Source of the DNA: Deltaproteobacteria bacterium
GTDB lineage: Bacteria; Myxococcota_A; UBA9160; UBA4427
Length of the DNA stretch: 40,595 nt
Assembly (NCBI GenBank): GCA_019310385.1
Contig: JAFDEK010000048.1
Location: forward strand, 1 to 40,595
Reading direction: 5' to 3'
Shown: positions 1 to 10,736 of the stretch, one piece after another
Layout of the letters: the number at the start of each line of letters is the position of its first letter
How positions within the stretch are numbered: position 1 is the first letter of the stretch
Notes under the pieces: model-generated
Seen by the model: only the letters and a program-made list of their open reading frames with translations
Databases searched by the model: none
What the model was told of the DNA's origin: nothing
Translations under genes and position numbers: made by a program

Positions 1-722
1 TCCTCGAAGAGGACATCCTCCCCCGGGCCTCCCTGCCCCGGGGCGTCCCCTACGCGGTCTCGACCGCGGTCCGCTATGTCATCCTCATCATCGGATTCCT
101 GCTGGCCGTAGCCGCAGCGGGCCTCGACCTGAGCCGCTTCGCCCTCATGGCCGGCGCTCTGGGCGTCGGCATCGGCATCGGCCTGCAGGATGTGGTGAAC
201 AACCTCGTATCGGGCCTCATCCTGCTCTTCGAGCGGCCGATCCAGACCGGCGACACCGTCGAGGTGGGCGGCGTGATGGGCGAGGTGCGGCGGATCGGGA
301 TCCGCTCGAGCACGGTGCGCACCTGGGACGGCGCCGAGGTGGTGATCCCCAACGCACGCTTCATCTCGGACCAGTTCGTGAACTGGACCCTCTCGGACCG
401 CCAGCGCCGGATGACCATCAAGCTGGGCGTCAAGTACGGGACCGACCCGGATCGCGTGCTCGAAATCCTGCTGGAACGGGCCAGCGCTCATCCCGACGTT
501 CTCGACACGCCGGAGCCCGTCGCCCTCTTCAACGGCTTCGGCGACAGCTCTCTCGACTTCGAGGTTCGGGCCTGGACCCTGCGCGCCGATGCCTGGCGCC
601 AGGTGCAGAGCGATATCACCATCTTCATCGACGCGGCCCTCAAGGAGGCCGGGATCGAGATTCCCTTCCCCCAGCGCGACCTGCACCTGCGCTCCGTGGA
701 TCCCGGCGTTTCGATCAAGTAG
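1..722 (+). CDS. MscS-family mechanosensitive ion channel, C-terminal part (5' end outside window)
   Basis: The reading frame is open from base 3 to the TAG at 720-722, giving about 239 residues with no start in the window. A hydrophobic segment at about residues 24-44 is followed by the glycine/alanine-rich pore-lining helix of MscS channels (MAGALGVGIGIGLQDVVNNL). The beta domain (LFERPIQTGDTVEVGG, then RSSTVRTWDGAEVVIPN) and the cytoplasmic alpha/beta domain ending in IEIPFPQRDLHL follow. Such channels sit in the inner membrane and release solutes on hypo-osmotic shock; the missing N-terminus may hold extra helices, as in large MscK/MscM-type members. The stop lies 9 bp before the GTG of hpnK, so the two are probably co-transcribed. 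The family call is firm; the subtype is not. Confidence 0.93.
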   Translation, partial: LEEDILPRASLPRGVPYAVSTAVRYVILIIGFLLAVAAAGLDLSRFALMAGALGVGIGIGLQDVVNNLVSGLILLFERPIQTGDTVEVGGVMGEVRRIGIRSSTVRTWDGAEVVIPNARFISDQFVNWTLSDRQRRMTIKLGVKYGTDPDRVLEILLERASAHPDVLDTPEPVALFNGFGDSSLDFEVRAWTLRADAWRQVQSDITIFIDAALKEAGIEIPFPQRDLHLRSVDPGVSIK

Positions 723-731
723 CCTGCCCTC

Positions 732-1628
732 GTGGCCTCTCCCCTGCTACGTGCCGCTCCCCGGCGGCTCATCGTAACCGGCGACGACTTCGGCCTGGCT
801 CTGCCGGTGAACGAGGCCGTCGAGCTCGCCCATCGCGACGGCATCCTCACCACCACCAGCCTCATGGTGAGCGGCAGTGCGGCCGCGGACGCCGTGGAGC
901 GGGCGCGACGCCTGCCGCGCCTGCGCGTCGGTCTGCACGTGGTGCTCGTCGAAGGGCGCCCCGTTCTCCCCGCCGAGCGGGTGCCCGATCTCGTCGACGC
1001 GTCGGGCGAGTTCTCCTGCGACTTCGTGCGCGCGGGCTTTCGCTTCTTTTTCCTGCCGGCCGTGCGCCGGCAGCTCGTGGCCGAGATCCGCGCCCAGTTC
1101 GAGGCCTTTGCGAAGACGGGGCTGACACTAGATCACGTCAACGCCCACAACCACATGCAGCTTCACCCCACGGTGTTGAGCAGCATCATCTCGGTAGGAC
1201 GCGACTTCGGCCTGGCGGCTGTTCGCGTCCCCTACGAGCCCCCTATCGTGTCCTGGCGCGCGTCCTCGCGCGCGGCGGGTCGCGGCCTGCTCCCGAGAGC
1301 TTGGGGCTCGCTCTCCCTGCGCCCTTGGACCGCCCTGGTGCGGGCGCGGCTGGGGCGCGCGGGCATCCGCTGCAACGACTTCGTCTTCGGGCTCCACGAT
1401 TCGGGCGCCATGGACGAATCCCGGGTGCTGGCCCTGGCCGAGAGGCTGCCGGAGGGCGTCAGCGAGCTCTATTTCCACGTCGCCACCGGCCGCTGCCCCG
1501 AGCTCGATCGCCACACTCCGGGCTACCGGAACGAGGCCGAGCTCGCGGCTCTGGTGAGCCCCAGGGTCGCGGAGGCCCTCGAGCGGCGCGGAGTCGAGCT
1601 GATTGCTTTCGCGGATCTGGCGAAATAG
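732..1628 (+). CDS. hpnK: HpnK, hopanoid-associated YdjC/ChbG-type deacetylase
   Basis: 298 residues from a GTG start with no clear Shine-Dalgarno. The N-terminal TGDDFG (D18, D19) and the [13 protein letters not shown] segment (about residues 134-146) are the metal-binding and catalytic elements of YdjC/ChbG carbohydrate deacetylases. The run LVEGRPVLP after GLHVV fits the HpnK subfamily. In studied bacteria HpnK removes the acetyl group from N-acetylglucosaminyl bacteriohopanetetrol after HpnI adds the sugar, and HpnJ then forms the cyclitol ether. HpnJ is encoded 5 kb downstream on the same strand, which supports this role over a chitin-oligosaccharide deacetylase. HpnI is not in the window. 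The product is expected to be cytoplasmic; I see no signal peptide. Confidence 0.85.
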   Translation: MASPLLRAAPRRLIVTGDDFGLALPVNEAVELAHRDGILTTTSLMVSGSAAADAVERARRLPRLRVGLHVVLVEGRPVLPAERVPDLVDASGEFSCDFVRAGFRFFFLPAVRRQLVAEIRAQFEAFAKTGLTLDHVNAHNHMQLHPTVLSSIISVGRDFGLAAVRVPYEPPIVSWRASSRAAGRGLLPRAWGSLSLRPWTALVRARLGRAGIRCNDFVFGLHDSGAMDESRVLALAERLPEGVSELYFHVATGRCPELDRHTPGYRNEAELAALVSPRVAEALERRGVELIAFADLAK

Positions 1629-1999
1629 AAATAACGCATCCATTTCGGAGAATTACGGGAGTCTCTTGCGGCCGGCAGTGCAGCCGGCCAACCGACGCCG
1701 ATTACCTCATTGCGGGGGTATAAAGACCCTATTCTGACGGTGACGAGAGAGCTGCAAGCGGTTACAATGCAGCCGCGTTCGAGAAGGGCGGGGGTGCAGC
1801 GGCGGCTTCGTAGCCCGGAAACGGGCAGGCGGGGCGGGTCGCAAGAGTAGTCCACCAGCAACCCCCCGGCTCCGGTCACACCCGGTTGAAAGGCTGAGAT
1901 GCCGAAGGCTGAGAGGCCCGAAATCCGGGTAGTAAAGACACGACCATCTCCCCAAGCCAGGAATGACTCCAAGCGGCAGTGCCGCCCGCGAAGAGGCCT
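1629..1999. other. Intergenic stretch between hpnK and the aminotransferase gene
   Basis: About 370 bp without a credible gene. It holds a small GGGT...ACCC inverted repeat around TATAAAG (about 1716-1729) and an imperfect tandem copy at 1888-1915. The aminotransferase frame stays open upstream to a GTG at 1979, but the ATG at 2000 has the better ribosome binding site (AAGAGG at 1991-1996). I see no convincing promoter, riboswitch or terminator. Confidence 0.5.
1888..1915. repeat. Imperfect tandem duplication, period about 15 bp, 2 copies
   Basis: GAAAGGCTGAGAT is followed by GAAGGCTGAGAG, each ending in a CCG or CCCG tail. It is intergenic, 85 bp before the aminotransferase start. Confidence 0.55.
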
Positions 2000-3154
2000 A
2001 TGACCCAGAGCAGCGACCAAGCCCCGGCGCAGGATCCCGCACGAACGGTTCCCGCCGCACAAATCGAATTTCGCGCGGACGACCGCCAGTGGATTGCCGA
2101 TCGGATCCAGGAGGTCCTGTCGACGGGACAGCTGACCCTGGGGCAGTACGGCCGCAGCTTCGAAGAGAAGTTCGCCGCCTTCTGCGGCGTGAAGCACGCG
2201 ATCGCGGTGAACAGCGGCACGGCCTCCCTGGAGATCGCCCTGCGCGCCCTGGAGGTGGATGGCAAGGACGTGTTGGTCCCTGCCAATACCTTCTTCGCCA
2301 CAGCCGCCGCGGTGATCCATGCTGGCGGCCGGCCGGTGCTGATGGACACGGACCCCGAGAACTTCGGCACGTCGCCCGAGGAGATCGAGCGCCGCATCAC
2401 GCCCAACACCGCGGGTGTGGTGGTCGTTCACATCGGCGGGATCGTCTCCGGGCGTATGCGTGAGATTCAAGCGTTGGTGGAGCGCAAGGGGATCTGGCTC
2501 GTCGAGGACGCGGCTCACGGCCACGGCGCCTCCTTCGACGGGACTTCGGCCGGGGCCTTCGGGGCAGCCGGGTCCTTCAGCTTCTACCCCACCAAGGTCA
2601 TGACCTCCGCCGAGGGGGGGATGATCACCACGAACGACGATCGAATTGCGGACGAGGCTCGCATCTACCGCGATCAGGGGAAGGCGAGCTTCACCCAGAA
2701 CGCCCACACCCGCCTCGGCTACAACTGGCGCATGTCCGAGCCCCACGCGATCATCGGCGTGCGTCACCTGGAGCGGCTGCCCGAAATGGTGGCGGCCCGC
2801 CAGCGTATCGCGGCCATCTTCGACGAGGGCCTGAAGGGACTCAGTGGTCTCTCGCCGCTGTCCGTTCCCGAAGGTGGGGTTTGCAACTACTACAAGTACA
2901 TCGCCGTCCTGCCCGAGGCCCTCGATCGCAAGGCCTTGAAGACCCAGCTCAAGGAAGGCTACGGCGTGTCGCTCGCGGGTGAGGTGTACGAGGATCCGAT
3001 CCAGCGACAACCGATCTTCGCACAGTACGATGACGGATCGCTGAAGGTGTCCGAAGATGTCTGCGCCCGGCACGTGTGCCTGCCGGTCTTCTCGACGATG
3101 ACCGACGGGCAGGCCCACCAGGTCATCGACGCGCTGAAACGCACGCTCGGCTAG
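2000..3154 (+). CDS. DegT/DnrJ/EryC1/StrS-family sugar aminotransferase
   Basis: 384 residues from the ATG at 2000. This is a PLP-dependent enzyme of the family that transfers an amino group to keto-sugar nucleotides. Visible family landmarks are [15 protein letters not shown] (about 70-84), the EDAAHGHGA block (about 169-177), SFYPTKVM with the Schiff-base lysine at about residue 199, and the [11 protein letters not shown] block that helps close the site. The length is normal. The next same-strand gene is an extended SDR 88 bp away, so the pair may convert a nucleotide sugar to an amino sugar. Its place between hpnK and hpnJ raises the possibility that the sugar belongs to a hopanoid head group, but O-antigen or glycan use is equally allowed. 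The substrate cannot be read from sequence. Confidence 0.9.
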   Translation: MTQSSDQAPAQDPARTVPAAQIEFRADDRQWIADRIQEVLSTGQLTLGQYGRSFEEKFAAFCGVKHAIAVNSGTASLEIALRALEVDGKDVLVPANTFFATAAAVIHAGGRPVLMDTDPENFGTSPEEIERRITPNTAGVVVVHIGGIVSGRMREIQALVERKGIWLVEDAAHGHGASFDGTSAGAFGAAGSFSFYPTKVMTSAEGGMITTNDDRIADEARIYRDQGKASFTQNAHTRLGYNWRMSEPHAIIGVRHLERLPEMVAARQRIAAIFDEGLKGLSGLSPLSVPEGGVCNYYKYIAVLPEALDRKALKTQLKEGYGVSLAGEVYEDPIQRQPIFAQYDDGSLKVSEDVCARHVCLPVFSTMTDGQAHQVIDALKRTLG

Positions 3155-3242
3155 GAGCGAGGCCCGAGAATCGGTTCTCGTGAGGACGCGGAAGCGTTGG
3201 CCGCCCAGAGGCCAACGCGCGAGCTAGACGGAGACAGAGCAA

Positions 3243-4187
3243 ATGGGTTCCAAGAAGGTAGTGGTTACTGGCGGAAGCGGCTTCATTGGCTCCCACGTCG
3301 TCGACGCGCTCGTCGATGCCGGTCACGATGTCACGGTGGTGGACCATCGGGTTGCCCCGCACCGCAGCGATGTGGGCTACGAGGACGTCGACCTGCTCGA
3401 TCTCTCGTCCGTGCTGGCGGCGACCCGGGGTGCGGAGCACATCTTCCACCTCGCCGCGGTCTCCAACGTCAACTACGCGTTCAAGTATCCGGTGTACAGC
3501 ACCGCGCTCAACGTCATGGGGACCACCAACGTCCTCGAGGCTGCGCGCGTCAACGGGGCCGAGCGGATGCACATGGCGTCGACGGTGTGGGTGTACAACG
3601 GATCCCTGGACGGGGAGCCCGCCGACGAGACCGTGCCCTTCCACCTGAACGGCGCCGGCCACATCTACACCTCGACGAAGATGGCCTGCGAGATGCTCTG
3701 CCACAACTACGGCGAGCTCTACGACCTGCCCTTTACAGTGCTGCGCTACGGCATCCCCTACGGGCCGCGCATGCGCGAGGAGCTGCTCATCCCCATCTTC
3801 CTCAAGAAGGCGCTCAAGGGCGAGCCCCTCACTGTGGCGGGGGAGGGCGAGCAGTACCGCAACTTCATCTACGTAGAGGATCTCGCCCAGGCCCACGTGC
3901 TCGCCATGTCGGAGGTGGCGAAGAACCAGACCTACAATCTCGAGGGTGCTCGCAAGGTCACCGTGCTCGAGGTGGCGGAGAACATCCGCGCGCTCATCGG
4001 CGAGCAGGTCCGCATCGAGTTCATGCCCGAGCGTGCCGGCGACTTCGGCGGCAAGGATGTCTCCGCGGAGAAGGCCATGCGCGAGCTGGGCTGGAAGCGC
4101 AACGTCGACTTCGACTACGGCCTCAAGAAGACCGTCGAGTGGTTCTGCGAGCGATGGGCCGGCTCGGGGAACGGCCGGGAAGCGTAG
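3243..4187 (+). CDS. NAD-dependent nucleotide-sugar epimerase/dehydratase (extended SDR)
   Basis: 314 residues. An N-terminal Rossmann motif GGSGFIGSHV (about residues 9-18) binds NAD(P). The catalytic region has STVWVYNG followed by YTSTK, the tyrosine-lysine pair of SDR enzymes, at about residues 140-145. FRNFIY-type wording (EQYRNFIYVEDLAQAHVLA) and the late MRELGW element are typical of UDP- or GDP-sugar epimerases and dehydratases. A weak GGAGA precedes the ATG. It follows the aminotransferase on the same strand and probably acts with it. It converges with the permease gene 14 bp beyond its stop. I reject HpnA as its identity because the sequence looks like a general sugar-nucleotide enzyme. 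Confidence 0.88.
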   Translation: MGSKKVVVTGGSGFIGSHVVDALVDAGHDVTVVDHRVAPHRSDVGYEDVDLLDLSSVLAATRGAEHIFHLAAVSNVNYAFKYPVYSTALNVMGTTNVLEAARVNGAERMHMASTVWVYNGSLDGEPADETVPFHLNGAGHIYTSTKMACEMLCHNYGELYDLPFTVLRYGIPYGPRMREELLIPIFLKKALKGEPLTVAGEGEQYRNFIYVEDLAQAHVLAMSEVAKNQTYNLEGARKVTVLEVAENIRALIGEQVRIEFMPERAGDFGGKDVSAEKAMRELGWKRNVDFDYGLKKTVEWFCERWAGSGNGREA

Positions 4188-4201
4188 GCGTCCAGCGGGC
4201 T

Positions 4202-5410
<1,209 letters not shown>

Positions 5411-5538
5411 GGGTCTCGGGGGAGGGAATCTGACGGGGAAACAGGTACGCATCCCGCTCTCGATTCAGCGCTCAAAAGATAGCACCCGCCCTTGCAAAAG
5501 CTCAGCGAAGGTCGAGAATACGCCGTCCGGAGGCACAG

Positions 5539-6483
5539 ATGAGCAAGGCGAAGGTGCTCGTCACGGGGGGAGCCGGATTCATCGGCTCCCACGTGGGCGA
5601 GTGCTTCATGGGGCAGGGCTTCGACGTGCGCGTCCTCGACGATCTCTCGACGGGCTTCGCGCACAACTGCGATCCCTCCTGGGAGCTCCTGAGGGAGGAC
5701 GTGCGAGACCCGGCGGCCGTGGCGGCCGCCGTGGCGGGCTGCGAGGCGGTGGTTCACCTGGCCGCCTTCACCTCTGTGCCCGAGAGCTTCGAGTGCTTCG
5801 CAGACTGCTACCGCGTGAACGTGCTGGGCACCTACAACGTACTGCGCGCCTGCGCGGACGCGGGTGTGCGCAAGCTGGTCTTCGCCAGCTCGTCTGCGGT
5901 CTACGCCGAGCTCCCCGACGCGCCCAAGAGCGAAGCGGACTGCCCGGATCCCATCAGCCCCTACGCGGTGTCGAAGCTCGAGGGCGAGCACCTGCTCGAG
6001 CTCTTTGGAGAGATCCACGGTGTGGCCTCGGTGGCCTTGCGCTTCTTCAACGTCTACGGCCCCCGGCAGCCGGCCGATTCCGCGTACGCGGCGGCGGTGC
6101 CCATCTTCATGGAACGGGGGCTGCGGGGAGAGCCGCTGACCGTGTACGGGGATGGCCGCCAGACCCGGGACTTCGTCTTCGTGGGCGACGTCGCAGAGGC
6201 GGTCTACGAGGCCGCCCGGAGCGACGGCACGGGGGTCTTCAACGTCGGAACCGGCACGGAGATCCAGATTCTCGAGCTAGCCGACCTCATCAGCGAGCTC
6301 ACCGGCCGCGCGGCCGAGCACCGCTTCGAGCCCCTGCGGCCCGGAGACCTGCGTTCCTCTACGGCCGATATCGGCCACATGCGGGCAGGCCTCGGCTGGT
6401 CTTCCCGCCGTGGGCTCCAGGATGGCCTGCTCGAGACCTTGAAGTGGTACCGCGAGCGCCTCGGGGGACCAGCGGGGAGCTGA
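5539..6483 (+). CDS. UDP-glucose 4-epimerase-like nucleotide-sugar epimerase (extended SDR)
   Basis: 314 residues with GGAGG ten bases before the ATG. The Rossmann motif is GGAGFIGSHV (about 9-18). SSSAVY and YAVSK supply the catalytic serine and the tyrosine-lysine pair (about 120 and 146-150). RFFNVYGPRQ and DGRQTRDFVFVGDV are hallmarks of GalE-like and WbpP-like UDP-hexose epimerases. It is only distantly similar to the SDR at 3243, so it is a second activity and not a duplicate. It lies 94 bp upstream of hpnJ on the same strand. The exact sugar, UDP-Glc, UDP-GlcNAc or a pentose, is undetermined. Confidence 0.9.
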   Translation: MSKAKVLVTGGAGFIGSHVGECFMGQGFDVRVLDDLSTGFAHNCDPSWELLREDVRDPAAVAAAVAGCEAVVHLAAFTSVPESFECFADCYRVNVLGTYNVLRACADAGVRKLVFASSSAVYAELPDAPKSEADCPDPISPYAVSKLEGEHLLELFGEIHGVASVALRFFNVYGPRQPADSAYAAAVPIFMERGLRGEPLTVYGDGRQTRDFVFVGDVAEAVYEAARSDGTGVFNVGTGTEIQILELADLISELTGRAAEHRFEPLRPGDLRSSTADIGHMRAGLGWSSRRGLQDGLLETLKWYRERLGGPAGS

Positions 6484-6577
6484 TTTCCCCCGATGAGTGA
6501 TAAACTACGCCGCCCCGCCGTCGCCCCGGCGGGGGCGTGACAGCCAGCTCGGAAGTACCCAGGGGAGAAGCACTCCG

Positions 6578-8014
6578 ATGAAGAAGACTCTGTTCCTCAA
6601 TCCGCCCTCCTACGAAGGCTTCGACGGGGGAGCGGGAGCCCGCTACCAGGCCCGGCGCGAGGTGCGCTCCTTCTGGTTTCCCACCTGGCTCGCCCACCCG
6701 GCCGCCATGATCCCGGGCAGCAAGCTGGTGGACGCTCCGCCCGCCGACCTGTCTCTCGAGGACGTGCTTCCCCTGGCCCAGGACTTCGAGCTGGCCGTGC
6801 TGCACACCAGCACGCCTTCTTTCCGATCCGACGTGAAGGTCGCCGAGGCGCTCAAGGATGCGAACCCCAAGCTGTGCATCGGCATGGTGGGGTCCCACGT
6901 CACCGTGAAGGCCGAGAACTCTCTCGAGGCCTCCAAGGCCATCGACTTCGTCGCCCGCGGTGAGTTCGACTACACCATGGTGGACGTCGCCGAGGGCAAG
7001 CCCTTCGACGAGATCGAAGGCATCAGCTTTCGGGAGAACGGCAACATCGTTCACACCACGGACCGGCCGGTTCCCGAGGACATGGATGCGCTGCCCCACG
7101 TGGTCGACGTCTATGCCCGGGACCTGCGCATCGAGCACTACCAGGTGGGCGAGTCCCTGCATCCCTTCGTGTCCTTCTACACGGGGCGGGGCTGCAAGTC
7201 GCGCTGCACCTTCTGCCTCTGGCCCCAGACCATCGAAGGACACCGCTACCGGGTGCGCAGCCCGGGCCACGTGGCCGCCGAGGTGCGCAAGGCCCTGGAC
7301 TACTTCCCCCAGATGCGGGAGTTCTTCTTCGACGACGACACCCTCACGGACAACATTCCCCACGTCGAGGGCATCGCTCGGGCGATCTCTCCCATGCTGG
7401 CGGAGCGGGGCGTGCGCTGGAGCTGCAACGCCAAGGGGAACGTTCCCTTCGAGACCCTGAAGCTGCTGAAGGAGCATGGCGTCCGCACCCTCACCGTGGG
7501 CTTCGAGTCGGGTAACCAGCAGATCCTCAACAATATCCGCAAGGGCATGAAGGTCACCCGTTATCGCGAGTTCGCCGAGGACTGCCACAAGCTCGGCATC
7601 CGTTTTCACGGCTGCTTCATCCTGGGCCTGCCGGGGGAGAGCAAAGAGACCATCCAGGAGACCATGCAATTCGCCCGGGAGGTCGACCCCACCACCATCC
7701 AGGTCTCGGTGCCGGCCCCCTATCCCGGCACCTTCCTGTATGACCAGGCGAAGAAGGAGGGCTGGCTGCGCGACGGATCCGGCGAGCTCCTCATGGGCGA
7801 GGGCTTCCAGGTCACCTCCATCGAGTACCCGCACCTCTCTCACGAAGATATCTTCGAGGGCGTCGAGGACTTCTACAAGAACTTCTTCTTTCGCCCGAAG
7901 AAGATCGGCAACATGCTGGGGGAGATGTTCAGTGACTGGGGACTCATGAAGACACGCCTGGGCGAAGCCCGGGACTTCTTCGGCTTCATGTCCCAGCGCG
8001 AGGATCGCGGCTGA
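6578..8014 (+). CDS. hpnJ: HpnJ, hopanoid-biosynthesis radical SAM protein
   Basis: 478 residues from the ATG at 6578, chosen because AGGGGAG lies just upstream. The opening MKKTLFLNPPSYEGFDGGAG is characteristic of HpnJ. A B12-binding-like N-terminal domain (to about 170) precedes the radical SAM domain, whose [4Fe-4S] cysteines form CxxxCxxC at residues 206, 210 and 213. In genetic studies HpnJ is needed to convert glucosaminyl bacteriohopanetetrol to the cyclitol ether by ring contraction. With hpnK at 732 this places two of the three head-group steps in the window. The gene follows a sugar epimerase and converges with the histone-like gene 95 bp beyond its stop. Confidence 0.92.
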   Translation: MKKTLFLNPPSYEGFDGGAGARYQARREVRSFWFPTWLAHPAAMIPGSKLVDAPPADLSLEDVLPLAQDFELAVLHTSTPSFRSDVKVAEALKDANPKLCIGMVGSHVTVKAENSLEASKAIDFVARGEFDYTMVDVAEGKPFDEIEGISFRENGNIVHTTDRPVPEDMDALPHVVDVYARDLRIEHYQVGESLHPFVSFYTGRGCKSRCTFCLWPQTIEGHRYRVRSPGHVAAEVRKALDYFPQMREFFFDDDTLTDNIPHVEGIARAISPMLAERGVRWSCNAKGNVPFETLKLLKEHGVRTLTVGFESGNQQILNNIRKGMKVTRYREFAEDCHKLGIRFHGCFILGLPGESKETIQETMQFAREVDPTTIQVSVPAPYPGTFLYDQAKKEGWLRDGSGELLMGEGFQVTSIEYPHLSHEDIFEGVEDFYKNFFFRPKKIGNMLGEMFSDWGLMKTRLGEARDFFGFMSQREDRG

Positions 8015-8109
8015 GTCTGTTCGGCTGACCCTGTGCGGAAGGCGCTGCGCAGCCGGCGCCGAAGGAGTCCTTCCTCCGTCGCCGGCCGCGACCGGCCTGC
8101 GTCTGCGCG

Positions 8110-8526
8110 CTAGCGGCGTGCCTTCTTCCTGCCCTTCCGCTGCACCGACTTCTCGAGCTGGCCGAGGGCCTTCGAGAGGTCCTGCCGGCTCTGGCGCACG
8201 AACTTGTTCCAGTCCGACTGGCCCTTGATCTGGACCTTGTTCAGGCTGGTGCGGGCCTTGCGGATCATCCGCGCCGCCTCGCTTCCGGCCTGGCGCTCGG
8301 CCTTGTCGAGCTCCTTGCGGATGGGTCGCACGCGGCGCTCGATGTCCTTGGAGAGCGCCTTGAGCTCCTTGTCGATGTTGTTGAGCAGCTTACGGCCGGC
8401 GCCCTTCTTGCGAGTCGCCTTGCGCTTGGTGGCCTTCTTGCGAGCCGCCTTCTTGCGAGTCGCCTTCTTGCGCGTGGCCTTTTTGCGAGTCGCCTTCTTC
8501 TTGCGTGCCTTCTTCTTGGCTGCCAA
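8110..8526 (-). CDS. Histone H1-like lysine-rich DNA-binding protein (TTG start)
   Basis: 138 residues. I choose the TTG at 8526 because a perfect GGAGG lies 7 nt upstream (8534-8538); the frame is open further upstream, but that part is low-quality sequence. Residues 2-45 are a lysine/alanine/arginine tail made of KKATRKKA-type repeats, like the C-terminal domain of eukaryotic H1 and bacterial HctA/HupN-type proteins. The rest (LLNNIDKELKALSKDIERRV..., then SLNKV..., WNKFVRQ) is predicted mostly helical and amphipathic and ends in RKGRKKARR. It probably compacts or bridges DNA. Its neighbour upstream is a helicase gene with tails of the same composition. Confidence 0.8.
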   Translation of the reverse strand: MAAKKKARKKKATRKKATRKKATRKKAARKKATKRKATRKKGAGRKLLNNIDKELKALSKDIERRVRPIRKELDKAERQAGSEAARMIRKARTSLNKVQIKGQSDWNKFVRQSRQDLSKALGQLEKSVQRKGRKKARR

Positions 8527-8759
8527 AGCAGATCCTCCGTTGCTGGGGCCGGATTCATCGGCCTCTGTCGTGCAGCATAGCCGCGCGGGCGAGCGCGGAA
8601 AGACCCAATGTGACACGCTTCCGGTCCACCGTGGTCGACCCTCTGGCGCGTTTTGTTGCGTTACTCCCCGGAATTCGGGAGCCGTGTTCGCGTCGACGAG
8701 ATCTGGCCCGGTCGGGTCCAAGCTTGCGTGGGTGTCGGCCCGCACCCCCACCGCGCCGG

Positions 8760-10736
8760 TTACCGTGGCGGTGCCTTCCTCCTGCGACCGCGACGCCTAC
8801 GCCCCCGCTTGCGCCCGGCTTTGCGGGTGGAGCTGTGCTCGCCGCTGGTCTGCTTCTGCTTGGCCGTTCTTTCCGTTCTTTCCGTCCTCTGCGTTCTCTC
8901 CGTCTTTTCTGTCTCTTCTGTCTTCGACGCCCTTGCCGTCCTCCTGCCGCGCCTCCTTCCTTTTCTCGCCCCCTTCTTCTTTTTCTTCCTCGAGTTCTTC
9001 CTCGAGCTCTCGGGTGCCTTGAAGGCGGCGAAAAAGCTCTCAGGCCGGGTCGGAGCTCCGCGGCAGATGTCGCAGAGGCCGCAGGGTGCGTCGGCCTCCT
9101 CGCCGAAGTAGGCGCGCAGGAAGAGGGCGCGGCACTCCGTGATCCGGGCGTACTCCTGCAGGGCGTCGAGGCGCCGGGCGTCCTGGGTCTTGAGGGTCTC
9201 GAACTGTCCCGCCAGGCTGCGCACGTCGGCTTCGATGGTCTGGCTCGAGGCGAGCACTCGCACCTGCGCGTCGTCGCTCTCGACCAGGCCCGCCTCCTCC
9301 ATCTTGGCGAGGAGCGCGGAGGTGATGCGCGGGCCCAGCTCGGCGGAGAGGGCCAGGGCCTCGAGGGTGGGGCTGCGTCCCTCGGCCGCCCAGGCGGCCA
9401 GCGCCGTGCCCAGCTGGTAGAGCTGGTCCGGCCGGATGCGGCTGCGCGCCAGCAGCGCCTCGTGGATTGCCCGATCCGAGGGATCGTGGAGGAAGAGGCA
9501 GTTGGACTTCCTGCCGTCTCGCCCGCCTCGGCCCGCCTCCTGCACGTACTGCTCGAGGGAGGCCGGGGCCTGGTAATGGAGGATGTAGCGGATGTCCGGC
9601 TTGTCGATGCCCAGCCCGAAGGCGTTGGTGGCGACCATCACCGCGCGGTAGCGCGGGCGCATGAAGTGCGCCTGCTCGTCGTTGCGCTCCTTGGCGGTCA
9701 TCGCCCCGTGGTAGCGGTGGGCGGGAACCTTGAAGCGACGCAGGAGGGCGTGTGCCATGTCCACCTCGCGGCGGGTGGCGCAGTAGACGATGCCCGGTCG
9801 GCGCAGGCGCTGGACCAGGCGCAGCAGGGCGCGCGGACGCATGTCGCCTTCGCACTGGATCACCTCGAAGGCGAGGTTCGAGCGGTGGGGCGAGCTCGCG
9901 ACGACCCTGGGCTCGCGCATACCCAGGGAGCGCACGATGGTGTCCCGCACCCGCGGCGTCGCCGTGGCGGTGAGGGCCATGATGGGCGGCCCGCCGAGGG
10001 CGCGCAGGCGGGGGCCAAGGCGCTGGTAGGCGGGGCGGAAGTCGTATCCCCATTCGGAGATGCAATGGGCCTCGTCCACCGCCGCGAGGCCGATCCCCGT
10101 CTTGGCGAGCACCTGGGAGACGTCCTCGACGGCGAGGGTCTCGGGGGTGGTCATCACGAGCAGGGGCCCACCCGCGGCGATGCGCTCGAGGGCTTCGCGG
10201 CGGGCGCGGCCGCGCACCGATCCGTCGATGCGAACGCTGTCGATGTCGCGTTCGAGCAGGATGCGGTGCTGGTCGCGCAGCAGGGCGATCAGCGGAGAGA
10301 TCATCACCACCGGCCGGGAGAGCACCATGGCGGGGATCTGGTAGCAGGCCGACTTGCCGAAGCCCGTGGGCAGAATCATCAGGACGTCGCGACCCGCCAG
10401 CACCTCGGAGACCACCTGCTCCTGCTCGACGTGGAGGCGCTCGATGCCGAGGCGGGCCGCCGCGCTGGTGACCGTGTCGACCGCGCGCGGAGCGGTCGCC
10501 GAGCTCGAGGGCTGCGGGGACGTCGGGCCGCGGCTCGACTCGCGTTCGACCACGGGAGGCCGCTTCGTCGCTGCCTTGGCTTTGGCTTTCCCCTTGGCCT
10601 TGGCTTTGGCCTTGGATTTCGCCTTCGCCTTCGCCTTGGCTTTGGATTTGGCCTTCGCCTTTGCGGGGGCCTTCGCCTTCGCCGTGGCTTTCGCCCTGGC
10701 CTTCGGCTTTCGCTTGGCATCGCCCATCTTCGTCAT
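8760..10736 (-). CDS. RecQ-type ATP-dependent DNA helicase with histone-like basic tails
   Basis: 658 residues. Residues 1-58 are an AKAKAK-rich tail. The superfamily 2 helicase core has Walker A PTGFGKS (about 123-129), DEAH at 221-224 with the RecQ-typical CISEWGYDFRP, TATAT (motif III), and the motif V/VI region ATNAFGLGIDKPDIRY...QEAGRGGRDG. A RecQ zinc-binding cluster follows (a Cys in ITECRALF, then CGLCDIC). I do not see an HRDC domain; instead the last ~80 residues are lysine/arginine-rich with a KTE/ERT triplet run and an RGRRRRGRRRK end. RecQ helicases unwind forks and recombination intermediates 3'-5'. Both tails are unusual. An alternative ATG at 10727 exists; neither start has a strong ribosome binding site. 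Confidence 0.93.
   Translation of the reverse strand: MTKMGDAKRKPKARAKATAKAKAPAKAKAKSKAKAKAKAKSKAKAKAKGKAKAKAATKRPPVVERESSRGPTSPQPSSSATAPRAVDTVTSAAARLGIERLHVEQEQVVSEVLAGRDVLMILPTGFGKSACYQIPAMVLSRPVVMISPLIALLRDQHRILLERDIDSVRIDGSVRGRARREALERIAAGGPLLVMTTPETLAVEDVSQVLAKTGIGLAAVDEAHCISEWGYDFRPAYQRLGPRLRALGGPPIMALTATATPRVRDTIVRSLGMREPRVVASSPHRSNLAFEVIQCEGDMRPRALLRLVQRLRRPGIVYCATRREVDMAHALLRRFKVPAHRYHGAMTAKERNDEQAHFMRPRYRAVMVATNAFGLGIDKPDIRYILHYQAPASLEQYVQEAGRGGRDGRKSNCLFLHDPSDRAIHEALLARSRIRPDQLYQLGTALAAWAAEGRSPTLEALALSAELGPRITSALLAKMEEAGLVESDDAQVRVLASSQTIEADVRSLAGQFETLKTQDARRLDALQEYARITECRALFLRAYFGEEADAPCGLCDICRGAPTRPESFFAAFKAPESSRKNSRKKKKKGARKGRRRGRRTARASKTEETEKTERTQRTERTERTAKQKQTSGEHSSTRKAGRKRGRRRRGRRRKAPPR
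8866..8928 (-). repeat. 9-bp tandem repeat inside the helicase C-terminal tail, 7 degenerate copies
   Basis: On the + strand the units read GTTCTTTCC, GTTCTTTCC, GTCCTCTGC, GTTCTCTCC, GTCTTTTCT, GTCTCTTCT, GTCTTCGAC. On the coding strand they give a run of three-residue units rich in T, E, R and K. The period keeps the frame. Confidence 0.85.

Noticed and set aside
8015-8109. Strong terminator between hpnJ and the histone-like gene
   Set aside because: Short stems such as GCCGG/CCGGC exist, but no T run follows on either strand.
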